From Saccharibacillus endophyticus (GTDB taxonomy: Bacteria > Bacillota > Bacilli > Paenibacillales > Paenibacillaceae): a stretch of 64,000 nt of DNA. This document shows positions 42,423 to 51,341 of the stretch, piece by piece (position 1 is the first letter of the stretch; each line of letters starts with the position of its first letter). The stretch lies in the NCBI RefSeq assembly GCF_013185185.1, contig NZ_JAAZWE010000005.1:496001-560000 (forward strand), given 5' to 3'. The notes under the pieces are model-generated. The model did no database searches. It had not been told where the DNA came from and saw only the letters and a list, made by a program, of their open reading frames with translations. Made by a program: the position numbers and the translations under genes.

Positions 42423-43405
42423 TGCGCTTTCCCCTCCTCTTCATACAACCAGCAAGCCGTTTTATGCCCATCGATATGTGCACGCAAAGGCGGAGCTTTC
42501 GTTTTGCAAATTTCCATACAGAACTCGCAGCGATCATGGAAATGACAATTTTCGCCCAAGTCTACCGGATTCGGTACTTGACCCGGGATCGAATACAATC
42601 GTTCTTTACGCTGATTGATGACCGGTTTTGCTTTGAGCAATCCTTGCGTATACGGATGACGAGGCTCTCGGAACAATTCGAGTACCGAAGCTTCTTCGAT
42701 CACTTTGCCCGCATACATGACGACGACGAAGTCTGCCATTTCCGCGACGACGCCAAGGTCATGCGTAATCATCATGATTGCTGTATTGCGTTTTGTTTTG
42801 ATATCGCGCATCAAATCGAGAATTTGTGCCTGAATCGTAACGTCGAGCGCAGTCGTCGGTTCGTCAGCGATCAGCAGCTTCGGATCGCAGCTTAACGCGA
42901 TCGCGATCATGATCCGCTGACGCATGCCGCCGCTCAGCTCATGCGGGTACGAATGGAAGATTTTTTCCGGACGCGGAATGCCAACCATCGTAATCAATTC
43001 GATCGCGCGAGCTTTTGCTTCTTTTTGCGTCATATTCAAATGATAGAGCAGCGGTTCCGTGATCTGTTTACCAATCGTAAATACCGGATTCAGTGAAGAC
43101 ATCGGTTCTTGGAAGATCATCGCGATTTCTTTGCCGCGCAATCGGCTCATGTCTTTTTTGCTTAGCTTGAGCAGGTCTTTGCCTTCAAAAAAGATTTCTC
43201 CGCCAACGATTTTGCCGGGAGGAGATTCGATCAATTGCATCAGCGACATCGCGGTTACGCTTTTTCCGCAGCCGGACTCGCCGACGACACAAAGCGTTTC
43301 GCCTTCTCGAATCGAGAAGCTGACGTCGTTGACGGCTTTGACAGTACCTGCGGACGTTTTAAAATGGGTCTCCAGGTTTCGGAATGCGACTAATTCTTTT
43401 GCCAT
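42419..43405 (-). CDS. oppD: oligopeptide ABC transporter ATPase OppD
   Basis: A 328-residue ATPase. Walker A GESGCGKS, signature ELSGGMRQRIMIAIAL, Walker B LLIADEPTTALDVT, and the C-terminal oligopeptide/dipeptide extension with CHFHDRCEFCMEIC. ATG 43405, GGAGAG upstream. Forms a heterodimer with OppF beneath the OppBC pore. Confidence 0.93.
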   Translation of the reverse strand: MAKELVAFRNLETHFKTSAGTVKAVNDVSFSIREGETLCVVGESGCGKSVTAMSLMQLIESPPGKIVGGEIFFEGKDLLKLSKKDMSRLRGKEIAMIFQEPMSSLNPVFTIGKQITEPLLYHLNMTQKEAKARAIELITMVGIPRPEKIFHSYPHELSGGMRQRIMIAIALSCDPKLLIADEPTTALDVTIQAQILDLMRDIKTKRNTAIMMITHDLGVVAEMADFVVVMYAGKVIEEASVLELFREPRHPYTQGLLKAKPVINQRKERLYSIPGQVPNPVDLGENCHFHDRCEFCMEICKTKAPPLRAHIDGHKTACWLYEEEGKAQ

Positions 43406-43439
43406 TTCGTCTCTCCTACTTCTTCATTATTTGCGGATC

Positions 43440-44372
43440 TTATCGGCTTTTCATCTTCGGATCGAGCGCGTCACGCAGGCCGTCTCCGATCAAGTTGATC
43501 GCCGTTACGGTAACGAGGATACATACGCCGGGCGGAATCCAGATCCATGGACGTTTGCGGAAATCAATCAGATTGTTAGCCGCATTGATCATATTGCCCC
43601 ATGAAGGAGTCGGAGGTACGACGCCTAGACCCAAGAAGCTCAATGCCGATTCGGTCAAGATTGCACCCGCTACGCCAAGCGTCGCGGATACGATGATAAT
43701 CGGAACCGTATTCGGGAGCAAGTGACGGAAAATTTTACGCGAATCGCGCAGTCCGAGTGCTTCTGTCGCTTGCATAAATTCTTGTTCGCGAAGCGTCAGA
43801 ATTTGGCTTCGCACAAGGCGTGCCAATCCAACCCAACCTAATATCCCGATGATCAACATCAAGAAGTAAATTCGCTTAGACGGTTCGATCTTAAGGTCAG
43901 ACAAAATCGCGCCAAGGGTAATCAAGATCGGCAGAGTAGGCAGTGCCAAAAAGATATCGGCAATCCGCATAATGATCGTATCGGCGAAGCGGCGGTAAAA
44001 ACCGGCGACGGCTCCAAGCGTCGCGCCGATAACTACGGAAATCGCCGTAGCCACAAGCCCTACGGTCAACGAGATTCGTCCTGCCAACATCACCCGCAGC
44101 AAAACGTCACGGCCCAGCTTATCGGTACCGAGCCAATATTGGGCATTCGGCGCCAGATTTTTGTCTTTTATATTCGTTTGATTCAGTTCGTAAGGCGAGA
44201 ACAAAGGGCCAAACGCGCAAATGATCGCCATAATGAACAAAATGATAAGCCCGATTAAAGCCAAGCGGTTTTTGGCAAAACGACGAATTGCAATTCTCCA
44301 CGGAGACTCGGCTTTTACTATTTTGAGCTGCTCTTGCAGCTGCTCGGTTCGGTTTAGCGACGGCTGTTCCAC
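43440..44372 (-). CDS. oppC: oligopeptide ABC transporter permease OppC
   Basis: A 310-residue permease. N-terminal OppC_N helix, then six membrane segments and the EAA loop EFMQATEALGLRDSRKIFRHLLPN. Starts at GTG 44372 with GGAGGG upstream. Pairs with OppB to form the membrane pore. Confidence 0.93.
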   Translation of the reverse strand: MEQPSLNRTEQLQEQLKIVKAESPWRIAIRRFAKNRLALIGLIILFIMAIICAFGPLFSPYELNQTNIKDKNLAPNAQYWLGTDKLGRDVLLRVMLAGRISLTVGLVATAISVVIGATLGAVAGFYRRFADTIIMRIADIFLALPTLPILITLGAILSDLKIEPSKRIYFLMLIIGILGWVGLARLVRSQILTLREQEFMQATEALGLRDSRKIFRHLLPNTVPIIIVSATLGVAGAILTESALSFLGLGVVPPTPSWGNMINAANNLIDFRKRPWIWIPPGVCILVTVTAINLIGDGLRDALDPKMKSR

Positions 44373-44386
44373 TATGAATCTCCCTC

Positions 44387-45349
44387 CTACTTAAGACGAA
44401 TTCTCGGATCGGCAACCCCATACAATACATCGGAAATCAGGTTTCCGAGAAGCGTCAGTACCGCCAAAAACATCGTGAATCCGAGCATCAACGGATAATC
44501 GCGCAAATTGAGCGAAGCCAGATAAATCTGACCGATACCCGGCCAGTTAAACACCCGCTCCAAGATCATCGCGCCGCCGAAAAGACCCGGCAGTTCGAAA
44601 CCCAACAATGTAATCGCCGGAAGCAACGCGTTACGGAACGCGTGTTTAAAAATAACGGTACGTTCTTTCAGGCCTTTCGCACGCGCGGTACGAATATAGT
44701 CTTGACGAATGACTTCAAGCATACCGGTACGGAAATAACGAGTTAATCCGCCTACGGAAAGAGTCGTCATGACCACGACAGGCATAAACATATGCAAGCC
44801 GACGTCTTTGATGTACGCCCAGCCGGTGGCATTCAGTCCGGCTGTCGTCATCCCCCCGGTCGGCAATAATTTCATATCCAATGCAAAATATTTAATCGCA
44901 AGCAGACCGATAAAGAAAGACGGAAGCGACATTAACAAGAACACGAGCAACGTAACGACTTTGTCGAAAAAGGAATATTGGAACTGTGCGGAAAATACCC
45001 CGACAAAAGCCGCGATGATCCAACTAAAGACAAAACTGAAAAAGGCAATAATAAACGAGTTCCATACATAAGTGTTAATGACTTTAGTAACCGGCATCTG
45101 ATGCTGAAGCGATTGACCCAAATCACCGACCAACATATTTTTTGCCCAAACAAAGTACTGCTGAACAGGCGGCAGATCCAGACCGTAAAGAGCGCGCAGT
45201 TGAGCAATTCTTTCTGCGGTCAAATTCGGATTTTGCGTAGCCGTGATGTAGTCTCCCGGAACCAACTGAGAAATAGCAAAAACAATGATCGAAATACCGA
45301 TCAAAGTCGGGATCATCTGTAGCAAACGCCGGATGATGTACTGACTCAT
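44387..45349 (-). CDS. oppB: oligopeptide ABC transporter permease OppB
   Basis: A 320-residue permease with the start SQYIIRRLLQMIPTLIGISIIVF, six membrane segments and the EAA loop DYIRTARAKGLKERTVIFKHAFRNALLP. ATG 45349 with AGAAGGAG upstream; an upstream in-frame start at 45370 would overlap that site. Located 37 bp upstream of oppC... in transcript order it precedes oppC by 14 bp. Confidence 0.93.
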   Translation of the reverse strand: MSQYIIRRLLQMIPTLIGISIIVFAISQLVPGDYITATQNPNLTAERIAQLRALYGLDLPPVQQYFVWAKNMLVGDLGQSLQHQMPVTKVINTYVWNSFIIAFFSFVFSWIIAAFVGVFSAQFQYSFFDKVVTLLVFLLMSLPSFFIGLLAIKYFALDMKLLPTGGMTTAGLNATGWAYIKDVGLHMFMPVVVMTTLSVGGLTRYFRTGMLEVIRQDYIRTARAKGLKERTVIFKHAFRNALLPAITLLGFELPGLFGGAMILERVFNWPGIGQIYLASLNLRDYPLMLGFTMFLAVLTLLGNLISDVLYGVADPRIRLK

Positions 45350-45440
45350 TGACACGTCTCCTTCTGGCATATAAATCGATATGCCCAGCTCTGGTTAGGA
45401 GCTGAGCATATCGGATAACCGAATATCTTATTAAACGTAA

Positions 45441-47204
45441 TTACTGAGCGATTTCAACTTGGTGCAAGCTCAATGGGAAATCTTTGTACGGGCTGACATC
45501 CCATCCATCGAGTCTACCGTTGATACCCAGCATATTCGTTCTTTGATACATCAGAATTTCAGGAGCGTCAGCATTGATCAATTGATAAGCTTCGGCATAG
45601 ATTGCTTTACGCTTTTCGAGGTCCAGTTCTTTTTTGCCTTCTTTGTACAGTTCGTCGACTTTAGGGTTCGAGTAACCGGAGTTGTTTTGCGCACCGTCCG
45701 TGATATAAACCGTGGAATCCGGATCAGGCGTCAAGCCCCACGCCGCGAAGAACATGTCATAATCGCCGCGGTCTTTTTTCTCCATGATCGCGTTGAAGTC
45801 GAGTGTTTCCACGACCAGTTTAACGCCTAATTCTTCATAGTTTTGCGTCATGATCGGAATCAGGGCGTCAACAACCGGGTTGTCTGCTGTTGCAGAGAAG
45901 TTGACTTCGAACTTTTTGCCGTCTTTTTCGCGAATACCGTCGGAACCTTCAACCCAACCGGCTTCGTCCAGCAATGCTTTCGCTTTTTCGATATCGTAAT
46001 CGTAAGGATCAATGTTCTCGCTTGTGTAAGCCCACGATACGTCGGATTGCGGGATATTGATGACTTCGGCATAAGGACCGTAAGCCGCTTCCACGACTTC
46101 CGCACGGTTCAGGCCGTAAGTCAGTGCCTGACGTACTTTAACATCGGCGAACATCGGATTTTTGTTGTTCATGGCTACATAGCCGTAACCGTTGTTTTTC
46201 AAGATGTTTACATCCAGGAAACCGGCAGCTTTCAATTCTTCCACGTTATCTTCCGTAACCGTGATGTTGTCCAAATCGCTTTCGCCGTTTTGCAGCATCG
46301 CAAGATTTGTCGTGTCCGTTGTTACTTTGTAAATCAGTTTAGGAATTTTCGGTGCGCCGTCATAGTAGTTTTCGTTGGCTTCGAAGTCGACTTCTTGACC
46401 CGCTGCATATTTCGTCAGCTTGTAAGGACCTGCGCCCATAGGTTTTGTGTTGAATTCTTTGACGCTTGCAATCTCGCCTTGTTTGTAGTTAGCGCCGTAA
46501 TATGCCTCGGAAAGAGGCGCGATACCGCCCAAGTTGACTTGAGTCATTGCATCATAGTCGCTTACAGTCACTTCTACCGTTTTGTCGTCAATGACTTTAA
46601 TGCCGGAAATGTCCGTTGCCGTACCTTTGTTATATTCATCAGCGCCAACGACGTTCCAGCTGAGCGGATCGGATTGACCGTCATAGCTTGCGTCCATGTA
46701 CAATTTCATCGTGAACAGATAGTCGCTTGCTTTTACCGGAGTGCCGTCGCTGTAGTTCGCGTCGTCGCGGATATGGAACGTGTATGTTTTGTTATCGTCG
46801 GAAATTTTGATGTCGTCGGCAAGATCGTTCTCGTAAGTGCCGTCTGTTTTAACTTTCGTCAAAGAAGGGAAAATAAGATAGTCTACGTAGAAGTCGTAAC
46901 TTGTTTGGTGGAACAAAGGATTGAAAATACCTTGAGGAGCTACCGTACCGATAATTGCGGAATCCGTGCGAGCCAGTGCAGTATCGTTACCTGTTGCGAT
47001 ATCCTCTGCTTCAGTGAGTCCGATCGCGCTTTCGGAGTCCGTACCCGTTTCTTCCGTTGCCGTTTCATCGGGAGCCGTCGTATCCGTCGCTGTTTCCGTC
47101 GGTGTCGTCGTATCCGTGGAAGCAGCTTCTTCACCGCCGCAAGCAGCCAAGATTGAACCGAAGGCCATAAGTGTCACAAGCATCAAAGATAGTCTCTTTT
47201 TCAT
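45441..47204 (-). CDS. oppA: oligopeptide-binding lipoprotein OppA
   Basis: A 587-residue extracellular binding protein: signal peptide with lipobox LAACG (Cys near residue 22), a Thr/Glu-rich linker (about 25-60), then the bilobal SBP_bac_5 fold (for example NPLFHQTSYDFYVDYLIFPSL, VRQALTYGLNRAEVV, WGLTPDPDSTVYI). It captures peptides for nutrition or cell-cell signalling. First gene of oppABCDF. Promoter at 47495-47523 and a long leader with a terminator-like hairpin at 47246-47283. Confidence 0.93.
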   Translation of the reverse strand: MKKRLSLMLVTLMAFGSILAACGGEEAASTDTTTPTETATDTTAPDETATEETGTDSESAIGLTEAEDIATGNDTALARTDSAIIGTVAPQGIFNPLFHQTSYDFYVDYLIFPSLTKVKTDGTYENDLADDIKISDDNKTYTFHIRDDANYSDGTPVKASDYLFTMKLYMDASYDGQSDPLSWNVVGADEYNKGTATDISGIKVIDDKTVEVTVSDYDAMTQVNLGGIAPLSEAYYGANYKQGEIASVKEFNTKPMGAGPYKLTKYAAGQEVDFEANENYYDGAPKIPKLIYKVTTDTTNLAMLQNGESDLDNITVTEDNVEELKAAGFLDVNILKNNGYGYVAMNNKNPMFADVKVRQALTYGLNRAEVVEAAYGPYAEVINIPQSDVSWAYTSENIDPYDYDIEKAKALLDEAGWVEGSDGIREKDGKKFEVNFSATADNPVVDALIPIMTQNYEELGVKLVVETLDFNAIMEKKDRGDYDMFFAAWGLTPDPDSTVYITDGAQNNSGYSNPKVDELYKEGKKELDLEKRKAIYAEAYQLINADAPEILMYQRTNMLGINGRLDGWDVSPYKDFPLSLHQVEIAQ

Positions 47205-47245
47205 GTAGATCCCCCTAATCGAAGTTTAAAAGCAGCAAAAGCTAT

Positions 47246-47283
47246 AAAAATAATCGGAAATCGCAGAGCGTTCTGATTATTTT
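47246..47283 (-). promoter_or_regulatory. terminator-like hairpin in the oppA leader
   Basis: On the minus strand AAAATAATC/GATTATTTT pair around an 18-20-base interior and are followed by a T-rich tail, 42 bp upstream of the oppA ATG. Such placement in a 285-base leader suggests attenuation or processing. Confidence 0.4.
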
Positions 47284-47494
47284 AAACAAACTTTACGGCG
47301 ATCGACATTGGGATGGTTAGCCTCGTGTGTTTCGTCAGCTTTTGTAAACTGCTTACACATCGGGTTCGTCCATCTCCGGTATAAATGCATAAACGCATTT
47401 TCAAACTTGTCATTTAACCTTTGGTCGATTTGAAACCGCGTCATGGCTTCTGCCAGAGCGCCAGCTTAATGAACCAGCGGTAAATTTAATGTAA

Positions 47495-47523
47495 ATAATA
47501 CGTGTAAAAAATACTCACGTCAA
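47495..47523 (-). promoter_or_regulatory. oppA promoter (sigma-A type)
   Basis: -35 TTGACG (47518-47523) and -10 TATTAT (47495-47500), 17 bp apart on the minus strand. The leader to the oppA ATG is about 285 bases. From 47524 to 47882 (towards rpsR) no gene is supported. Confidence 0.7.
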
Positions 47524-47882
47524 CACTTTTTTTGAGAGAAAACACCTTTTTTAGTTTCATTTCTAGCTTAAAGATGTATTTTATCTCTTGATAATGTATA
47601 AATACACGTTAACAAGCAGCTAAATGAAACCTTTTAGAAAAGAATATGTAATCGCCATGCCCCTAAATGTAAGATTATCTAACAAATATGTACGGTGGAA
47701 ATCTAAATTTTGAAGGAAGAAGCCTATAAAATAGGGAGTTTTTTCATTTTAGCATATCACAGGCAAAAGGATAGTCTTTTTTGTCATGCCCAGGCTTTTT
47801 TATTTTCCTTCTATTATAAGAACGTTTTCATATTTGTACAGCTTTTTTTGTCTTTGTTAACGTTCTTTTCAAAAACAAAAAA

Positions 47883-47913
47883 AGAGACGACCGGCCAAAG
47901 GCCAATCGTCTCT
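47883..47913 (-). terminator. terminator of the rpsF-ssb-rpsR operon
   Basis: AGAGACGA/TCGTCTCT arms with an inner GGCC/GGCC hairpin; on the minus strand it runs into TTTTTTTG. 13 bp after the rpsR stop. Confidence 0.85.
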
Positions 47914-47925
47914 CGGGAAATTCTA

Positions 47926-48201
47926 CTATTCCGTTGTGTAAGGCAGCAGGGCTACCTGACGCGAACGTTTGATTGCAACAGTCAGCATGCGTTGATATTT
48001 CGCGCTTGTGCCTGTTACGCGACGTGGCAAAATTTTGCCGCGCTCACTGATAAATTTACGAAGCAGGTCCGTATCTTTATAGTCGATGAAAGTGATTTTA
48101 TTTACAGTGAAATAGCACACTTTACGGCGCTTGTTGCGACCACGACGGCCGCCGCTAGGACGTCTTTCGCCGTCTCCGGCATCACGTTGTCTAAAGCTCA
48201 T
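47926..48201 (-). CDS. rpsR: 30S ribosomal protein bS18
   Basis: A 91-residue basic protein; the segment KVCYFTVNKITFIDYKDTDLLRKFISERGKILPRRVTGTSAKYQRMLTVAIKRSRQVALLPYT is the conserved S18 core. The N-terminus is Gly/Arg-rich. Start ATG 48201 has AAAGGA 9 bases upstream; an ATG 9 bp further up would sit one base from it. Binds with bS6 in the 30S platform. Confidence 0.95.
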   Translation of the reverse strand: MSFRQRDAGDGERRPSGGRRGRNKRRKVCYFTVNKITFIDYKDTDLLRKFISERGKILPRRVTGTSAKYQRMLTVAIKRSRQVALLPYTTE

Positions 48202-48222
48202 TCGATTCATTCCTTTCTATAA

Positions 48223-48780
48223 TTAGAATGGCAGGTCATCATCCGAAATATCGATCGGTCTTCCGTCATCGGAAAAAGGATCCTGATTATTGCTGCCGCC
48301 TCCGCGAGGAGCTTGGCTACCGCCGCCGCGATTTCCGCCGCCACCGTTACCACCGTAAGATGGTTCGGTACGGTTTCCGCCGCCGCTGCTATTGCCACCA
48401 CTGTTGCCGCCTCCGTAAGAGGACGACTCGTCGCGGCCCGATCCGCCGCCGCCTTCGCGATTCGGCGATTCCAGGAAACGGACATTATCGGCAATAACTT
48501 CGGTCACGTATACACGCTTTCCTTCATTATTGTCGTAGTTCCGTACTTGAATACGGCCTTCTACCGCCGTCAGGCGTCCTTTGCGCAAATAGTTCGCGCA
48601 AGTCTCAGCCAGTTGGCGCCAGGTGACTACCGGAATGAAGTCCGCTTCGCGTTCTCCACCCTGGCTCGTAAACGGACGGTCGACTGCAATCGTAAACTGG
48701 GTTACGGCTACGCCCGCAGGCGTGTACCGCAGCTCAGGGTCACGTGTCAGCCGGCCGATCAAAATGACTCGGTTCAACAT
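48223..48780 (-). CDS. ssb: single-stranded DNA-binding protein
   Basis: A 185-residue protein: OB fold about 1-105 (MLNRVILIGRLTRDPELRY, TWRQLAETCANYLRKGRLTAVEGRIQVR), a long Gly/Ser/Asn-rich linker, and the C-terminal acidic tip DDDLPF that recruits replication and repair partners. Lies between rpsF and rpsR as in B. subtilis, where the operon is autogenously controlled and SOS-linked through one promoter. Confidence 0.97.
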   Translation of the reverse strand: MLNRVILIGRLTRDPELRYTPAGVAVTQFTIAVDRPFTSQGGEREADFIPVVTWRQLAETCANYLRKGRLTAVEGRIQVRNYDNNEGKRVYVTEVIADNVRFLESPNREGGGGSGRDESSSYGGGNSGGNSSGGGNRTEPSYGGNGGGGNRGGGSQAPRGGGSNNQDPFSDDGRPIDISDDDLPF

Positions 48781-48865
48781 CTCGGTCCCCTCCTTTGCCG
48801 CTGGAGTCTATACCGCGACAGCAGCCTATTCGCTTTTGTCCGGATATAGTCTCTTAGATCGACTG

Positions 48866-49156
48866 TTACTTCGTTGGTACTGCGGTAATCAGGTAGCGGA
48901 TGACATCATCGGAAATCTTCATGACGCGCTCAAGCTCTGTAACGACAGCTGGTTCAGCCGTGAAGTTAGTCAGAACGTAGAATCCGTCACGATGTTTCTT
49001 GATCTCATACGCGAGGCGACGCTTACCCATAGCATCGTGCTTGGTAATTTCGCCGTTACCGTCAGTGATGATGCCCGAGAATCTATTGATTGCGGCGTCT
49101 ACCGCTTCTTGTTCAACGTCTGGACGAATGATGTACATCACTTCATAGTTACGCAT
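48866..49156 (-). CDS. rpsF: 30S ribosomal protein bS6
   Basis: A 96-residue protein: MRNYEVMYIIRPDVEQEAVDAAINRF and KKHRDGFYVLTNF are diagnostic. Start ATG 49156 has GAGGAGGTG 6 bases upstream; a longer reading would add 11 residues of no family resemblance. First gene of rpsF-ssb-rpsR with a structured leader. Confidence 0.96.
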   Translation of the reverse strand: MRNYEVMYIIRPDVEQEAVDAAINRFSGIITDGNGEITKHDAMGKRRLAYEIKKHRDGFYVLTNFTAEPAVVTELERVMKISDDVIRYLITAVPTK

Positions 49157-49179
49157 ATATTTCACCTCCTCTTGGACTA

Positions 49180-49238
49180 AGGCCCCCAATCAGGTTGGGA
49201 GCAAGGAACGGGCGTTAAGCCCGGACCGTATTATTATA
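49180..49238 (-). promoter_or_regulatory. rpsF promoter and likely S6:S18-binding leader
   Basis: -10 TATAAT (49233-49238, extended TGATATAAT). The leader then folds as two hairpins, CCGGGC..GCCCG and CTCCCAA..TTGGGGG. In Firmicutes the S6:S18 dimer binds a CCG-bearing leader stem to repress this operon; presence here is inferred from position and fold. Confidence 0.45.
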
Positions 49239-49290
49239 TCAGACTTTGCTTATGGCATCAATAAAAATTTCCAGCCCTTCAAAACAAAAA

Positions 49291-49307
49291 AACGACCCGC
49301 GGTCGTT
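49291..49307 (-). terminator. terminator of the tRNA-Ser gene
   Basis: AACGACC/GGTCGTT with a 3-base loop, then TTTTTTTG on the minus strand, 17 bp after the CCA end. Confidence 0.88.
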
Positions 49308-49323
49308 AGTCTGAGTAACAATA

Positions 49324-49414
49324 TGGCGGAGAGGGTGGGATTCGAACCCACGCACGCTTTGACACGCCTAACTGATTTCGAGTCAGCCCCCTTGGGCCTC
49401 TTGGGTACCTCTCC
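49324..49414 (-). tRNA. tRNA-Ser (anticodon CGA)
   Basis: 91 bases with acceptor stem GGAGAGG/CCTCTCC, a long variable arm as in serine tRNAs, T arm GTGGGTTCGAATCCCAC and encoded CCA. The anticodon loop CTCGAAA gives CGA, reading UCG. The stand-alone gene has its own promoter and terminator. Confidence 0.96.
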
Positions 49415-49439
49415 GTAAATAAGTGTCACAACAGAATTT

Positions 49440-49468
49440 ATTATATAGCAGGCTCAAACAAAAATCAA
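49440..49468 (-). promoter_or_regulatory. promoter of tRNA-Ser
   Basis: -35 TTGATT (49463-49468) and -10 TATAAT (49440-49445), 17 bp apart on the minus strand, 25 bp upstream of the tRNA 5' end. Confidence 0.75.
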
Positions 49469-49551
49469 GCGCTTTATCGATATTCGCAAAAATATTTCCG
49501 AAGTTCGACGAAGCTTCGATCCGAACGCCGATTAAACTCGAATCAGGTCGA

Positions 49552-49582
49552 CGGCTTGCCTTCAGTAAATGAAGACAAGCCG
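49552..49582 (-). terminator. hairpin after the DUF951 gene
   Basis: CGGCTTG/CAAGCCG and CTTC/GAAG arms with one mismatched base between. It has no clear T tract, so termination may be weak. Confidence 0.45.
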
Positions 49583-49600
49583 CTAACCCGAAGCCTTTGC

Positions 49601-49816
49601 TTATTGCTCGTCCGCTGCCGCAGACTTCAGCACCTTCTTCATGTTTTTCTCGAACTTGACGCGCGGGATCAACACGCTATGCTGACAGCCGACGCACTTG
49701 ATCCGAATGTCCATGCCCATGCGAATGATCTCCATTTCGTTGCTGCCGCACGGATGCGGCTTTTTCATCTGTACGATGTCTCCCAAGCCGAATACTTTGC
49801 GTTCCAACCGGGCCAC
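49601..49816 (-). CDS. DUF951 domain protein
   Basis: A 71-residue protein of a Firmicute family (B. subtilis YyaB/YlxR-type neighbours vary; this one is DUF951). It opens with GLGDIVQMKKPHPCGSNEMEIIRMGMDIRIKCVGCQHSVLIPR, with two cysteine pairs (CGSN... and CVGC) that could bind a metal. Starts at GTG 49816 near AAGGGG. It sits 9 bp after mscS and is probably co-transcribed. Function unknown. Confidence 0.85.
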   Translation of the reverse strand: MARLERKVFGLGDIVQMKKPHPCGSNEMEIIRMGMDIRIKCVGCQHSVLIPRVKFEKNMKKVLKSAAADEQ

Positions 49817-49825
49817 CCCCTTCGC

Positions 49826-50947
49826 TTACTGTGCCGAATGCGGCTTGTCCTCCGTATTCGGCGTCTTCTCCGCATCGGTTTTTTCCGACTCCGGTTTGCC
49901 CGGCCCTTCCGTTTTCGTCTCCGCGATCTCGGATGACGCAGTAGCGGATTCACGGGCTTGTTCCTCTTCTGCGGCTTGAGCCTTGCGCTCGGCCTCTTCG
50001 GCCAGCGCCTGCTTCAAAGCATCGCTTCGCTCCATCGCCCGCTTCACCTCGCCCCGGATCAGGCTTTCTACTTCTGCCTGAGCGTTAGGTGCGCAGCTTA
50101 CCGTAACGCGAAGCGTATACTCCCCGGTCGTCATCGTTTGCACGCCATGAATTTTCGGAGTACCCAATACCTTTTCATTTTCATCGCTAACCTTTTCCAA
50201 GGAGTTGGCAACCAGATGGGTCGCTTCATCCAAGGCACGGTCAGCGCTCATCGGAATATCGATTACGGCTTTGGCATCGGCCAATGAGAAGTTCGTTACG
50301 TTCGTGATCGTTCCGTTCGGAATCGCATAAACTTCACCGTTCCAATTACGCAGCCGGGTTGTTCGCAGACCAATGACTTCGACTGTGCCTTTGAAGGTGG
50401 CAATCTGGACAACGTCCCCTACCGCGAATTGATCTTCAAAGACGATGAAAAATCCGGTAATAACGTCTTTGACCAAACTCTGCGCACCGAAGCCTATCGC
50501 AAGGCCGATTACGCCTGCACCCGCAATCAGAGGAGCCAGATCATAGCCGAGTTCGGAGATGATCAGCATCAACATCATAAAGTTAAGCACGATCACGACC
50601 ATATTTTTGAGCAGCTTGCCTATCGTCACGAACCGGCGCGGCTTGACGCGGAATTTATTTTCCCCGCTATCCTGCTTCTGTTTCAGCAAGGCCCGATCAA
50701 TCACCTTGTAGGCGATACGAATCGCAATCTGCGCCAAAATGATAATCAACACAATGCGTATCGCCGTATCGGCAAGTCCCCACCACATCGCGGGGTCCGT
50801 CACCTGATCCCAAAGTTTTGCGGTAAACGATAACGCCTCTTGGACCGTCTCCGAAGGATCGCCCGCCGGTGCTTCCGGCGCGCTGCCGCCCTCTGTCCCG
50901 TCTGTAGCCGTATTCGTCGTTGCTGTACTCAAAAATCCTTCAAACAT
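49826..50947 (-). CDS. MscS family mechanosensitive channel
   Basis: A 373-residue channel: membrane helices near 55-75, 110-130 and a pore helix with Gly/Ala-rich GVIGLAIGFGAQSLVKDVITGFFIVFEDQFAVGDVV, then the beta domain and alpha/beta C-terminal domain (DDIPMS... VRVTVSCAP). The last about 60 residues are a Glu/Lys-rich tail, longer than in minimal MscS. It opens when membrane tension rises in osmotic downshift. It is in the conserved block after the DUF3343 gene. Confidence 0.9.
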   Translation of the reverse strand: MFEGFLSTATTNTATDGTEGGSAPEAPAGDPSETVQEALSFTAKLWDQVTDPAMWWGLADTAIRIVLIIILAQIAIRIAYKVIDRALLKQKQDSGENKFRVKPRRFVTIGKLLKNMVVIVLNFMMLMLIISELGYDLAPLIAGAGVIGLAIGFGAQSLVKDVITGFFIVFEDQFAVGDVVQIATFKGTVEVIGLRTTRLRNWNGEVYAIPNGTITNVTNFSLADAKAVIDIPMSADRALDEATHLVANSLEKVSDENEKVLGTPKIHGVQTMTTGEYTLRVTVSCAPNAQAEVESLIRGEVKRAMERSDALKQALAEEAERKAQAAEEEQARESATASSEIAETKTEGPGKPESEKTDAEKTPNTEDKPHSAQ

Positions 50948-51083
50948 GCTACCACTCCTTCCTTTTGCAGGGTTTCAGTCGGTCGAGACCGCATACTGGC
51001 ACAACGCCCGAATCGCATCAGCATCTGGGATAGACACATTGCGACCCGGGCACGGGTACCTCGTTCGTATTCGTTATAGTCGA

Positions 51084-51341
51084 TCAGACCAATTGTTCGA
51101 AGGAGCCCTCGCCGGAAGAATCGCTAGCCCGGAAAATTCCGCGGATCTCGATATGTTCTTCTTGCACAACCGCCATGACACGCCCGAGCTCTTCCGTCGA
51201 AAAAGAAAGGCTCAACGCACATCCCGCCGTAATGGCTCCGGGAGTCGGAATCATGTCGAAAGCAATGTCCCGCTCTTCCAGCAACATTTCGGCGCGAAGC
51301 GCCTGCTGGGAGGAGTCGAATGCCATAACGCGCGCGCCCAT
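51084..51341 (-). CDS. DUF3343 protein
   Basis: An 85-residue protein: VMAFDSSQQALRAEMLLEERDIAFDMIPTPGAITAGCALSLSFS is typical of DUF3343, a small family with a conserved Cys. Relatives sit in clusters for selenium-dependent molybdenum hydroxylases, but no such enzyme genes are seen in this window. ATG 51341 shares one base with the stop of DUF4446 (TGATG), so translation is coupled. Confidence 0.85.
   Translation of the reverse strand: MGARVMAFDSSQQALRAEMLLEERDIAFDMIPTPGAITAGCALSLSFSTEELGRVMAVVQEEHIEIRGIFRASDSSGEGSFEQLV

Noticed and set aside
47710..48222. Plus-strand open frame of 170 codons overlapping rpsR.
   Set aside because: It runs antisense to rpsR and its terminator, has no ribosome site, and its protein has no domain pattern.
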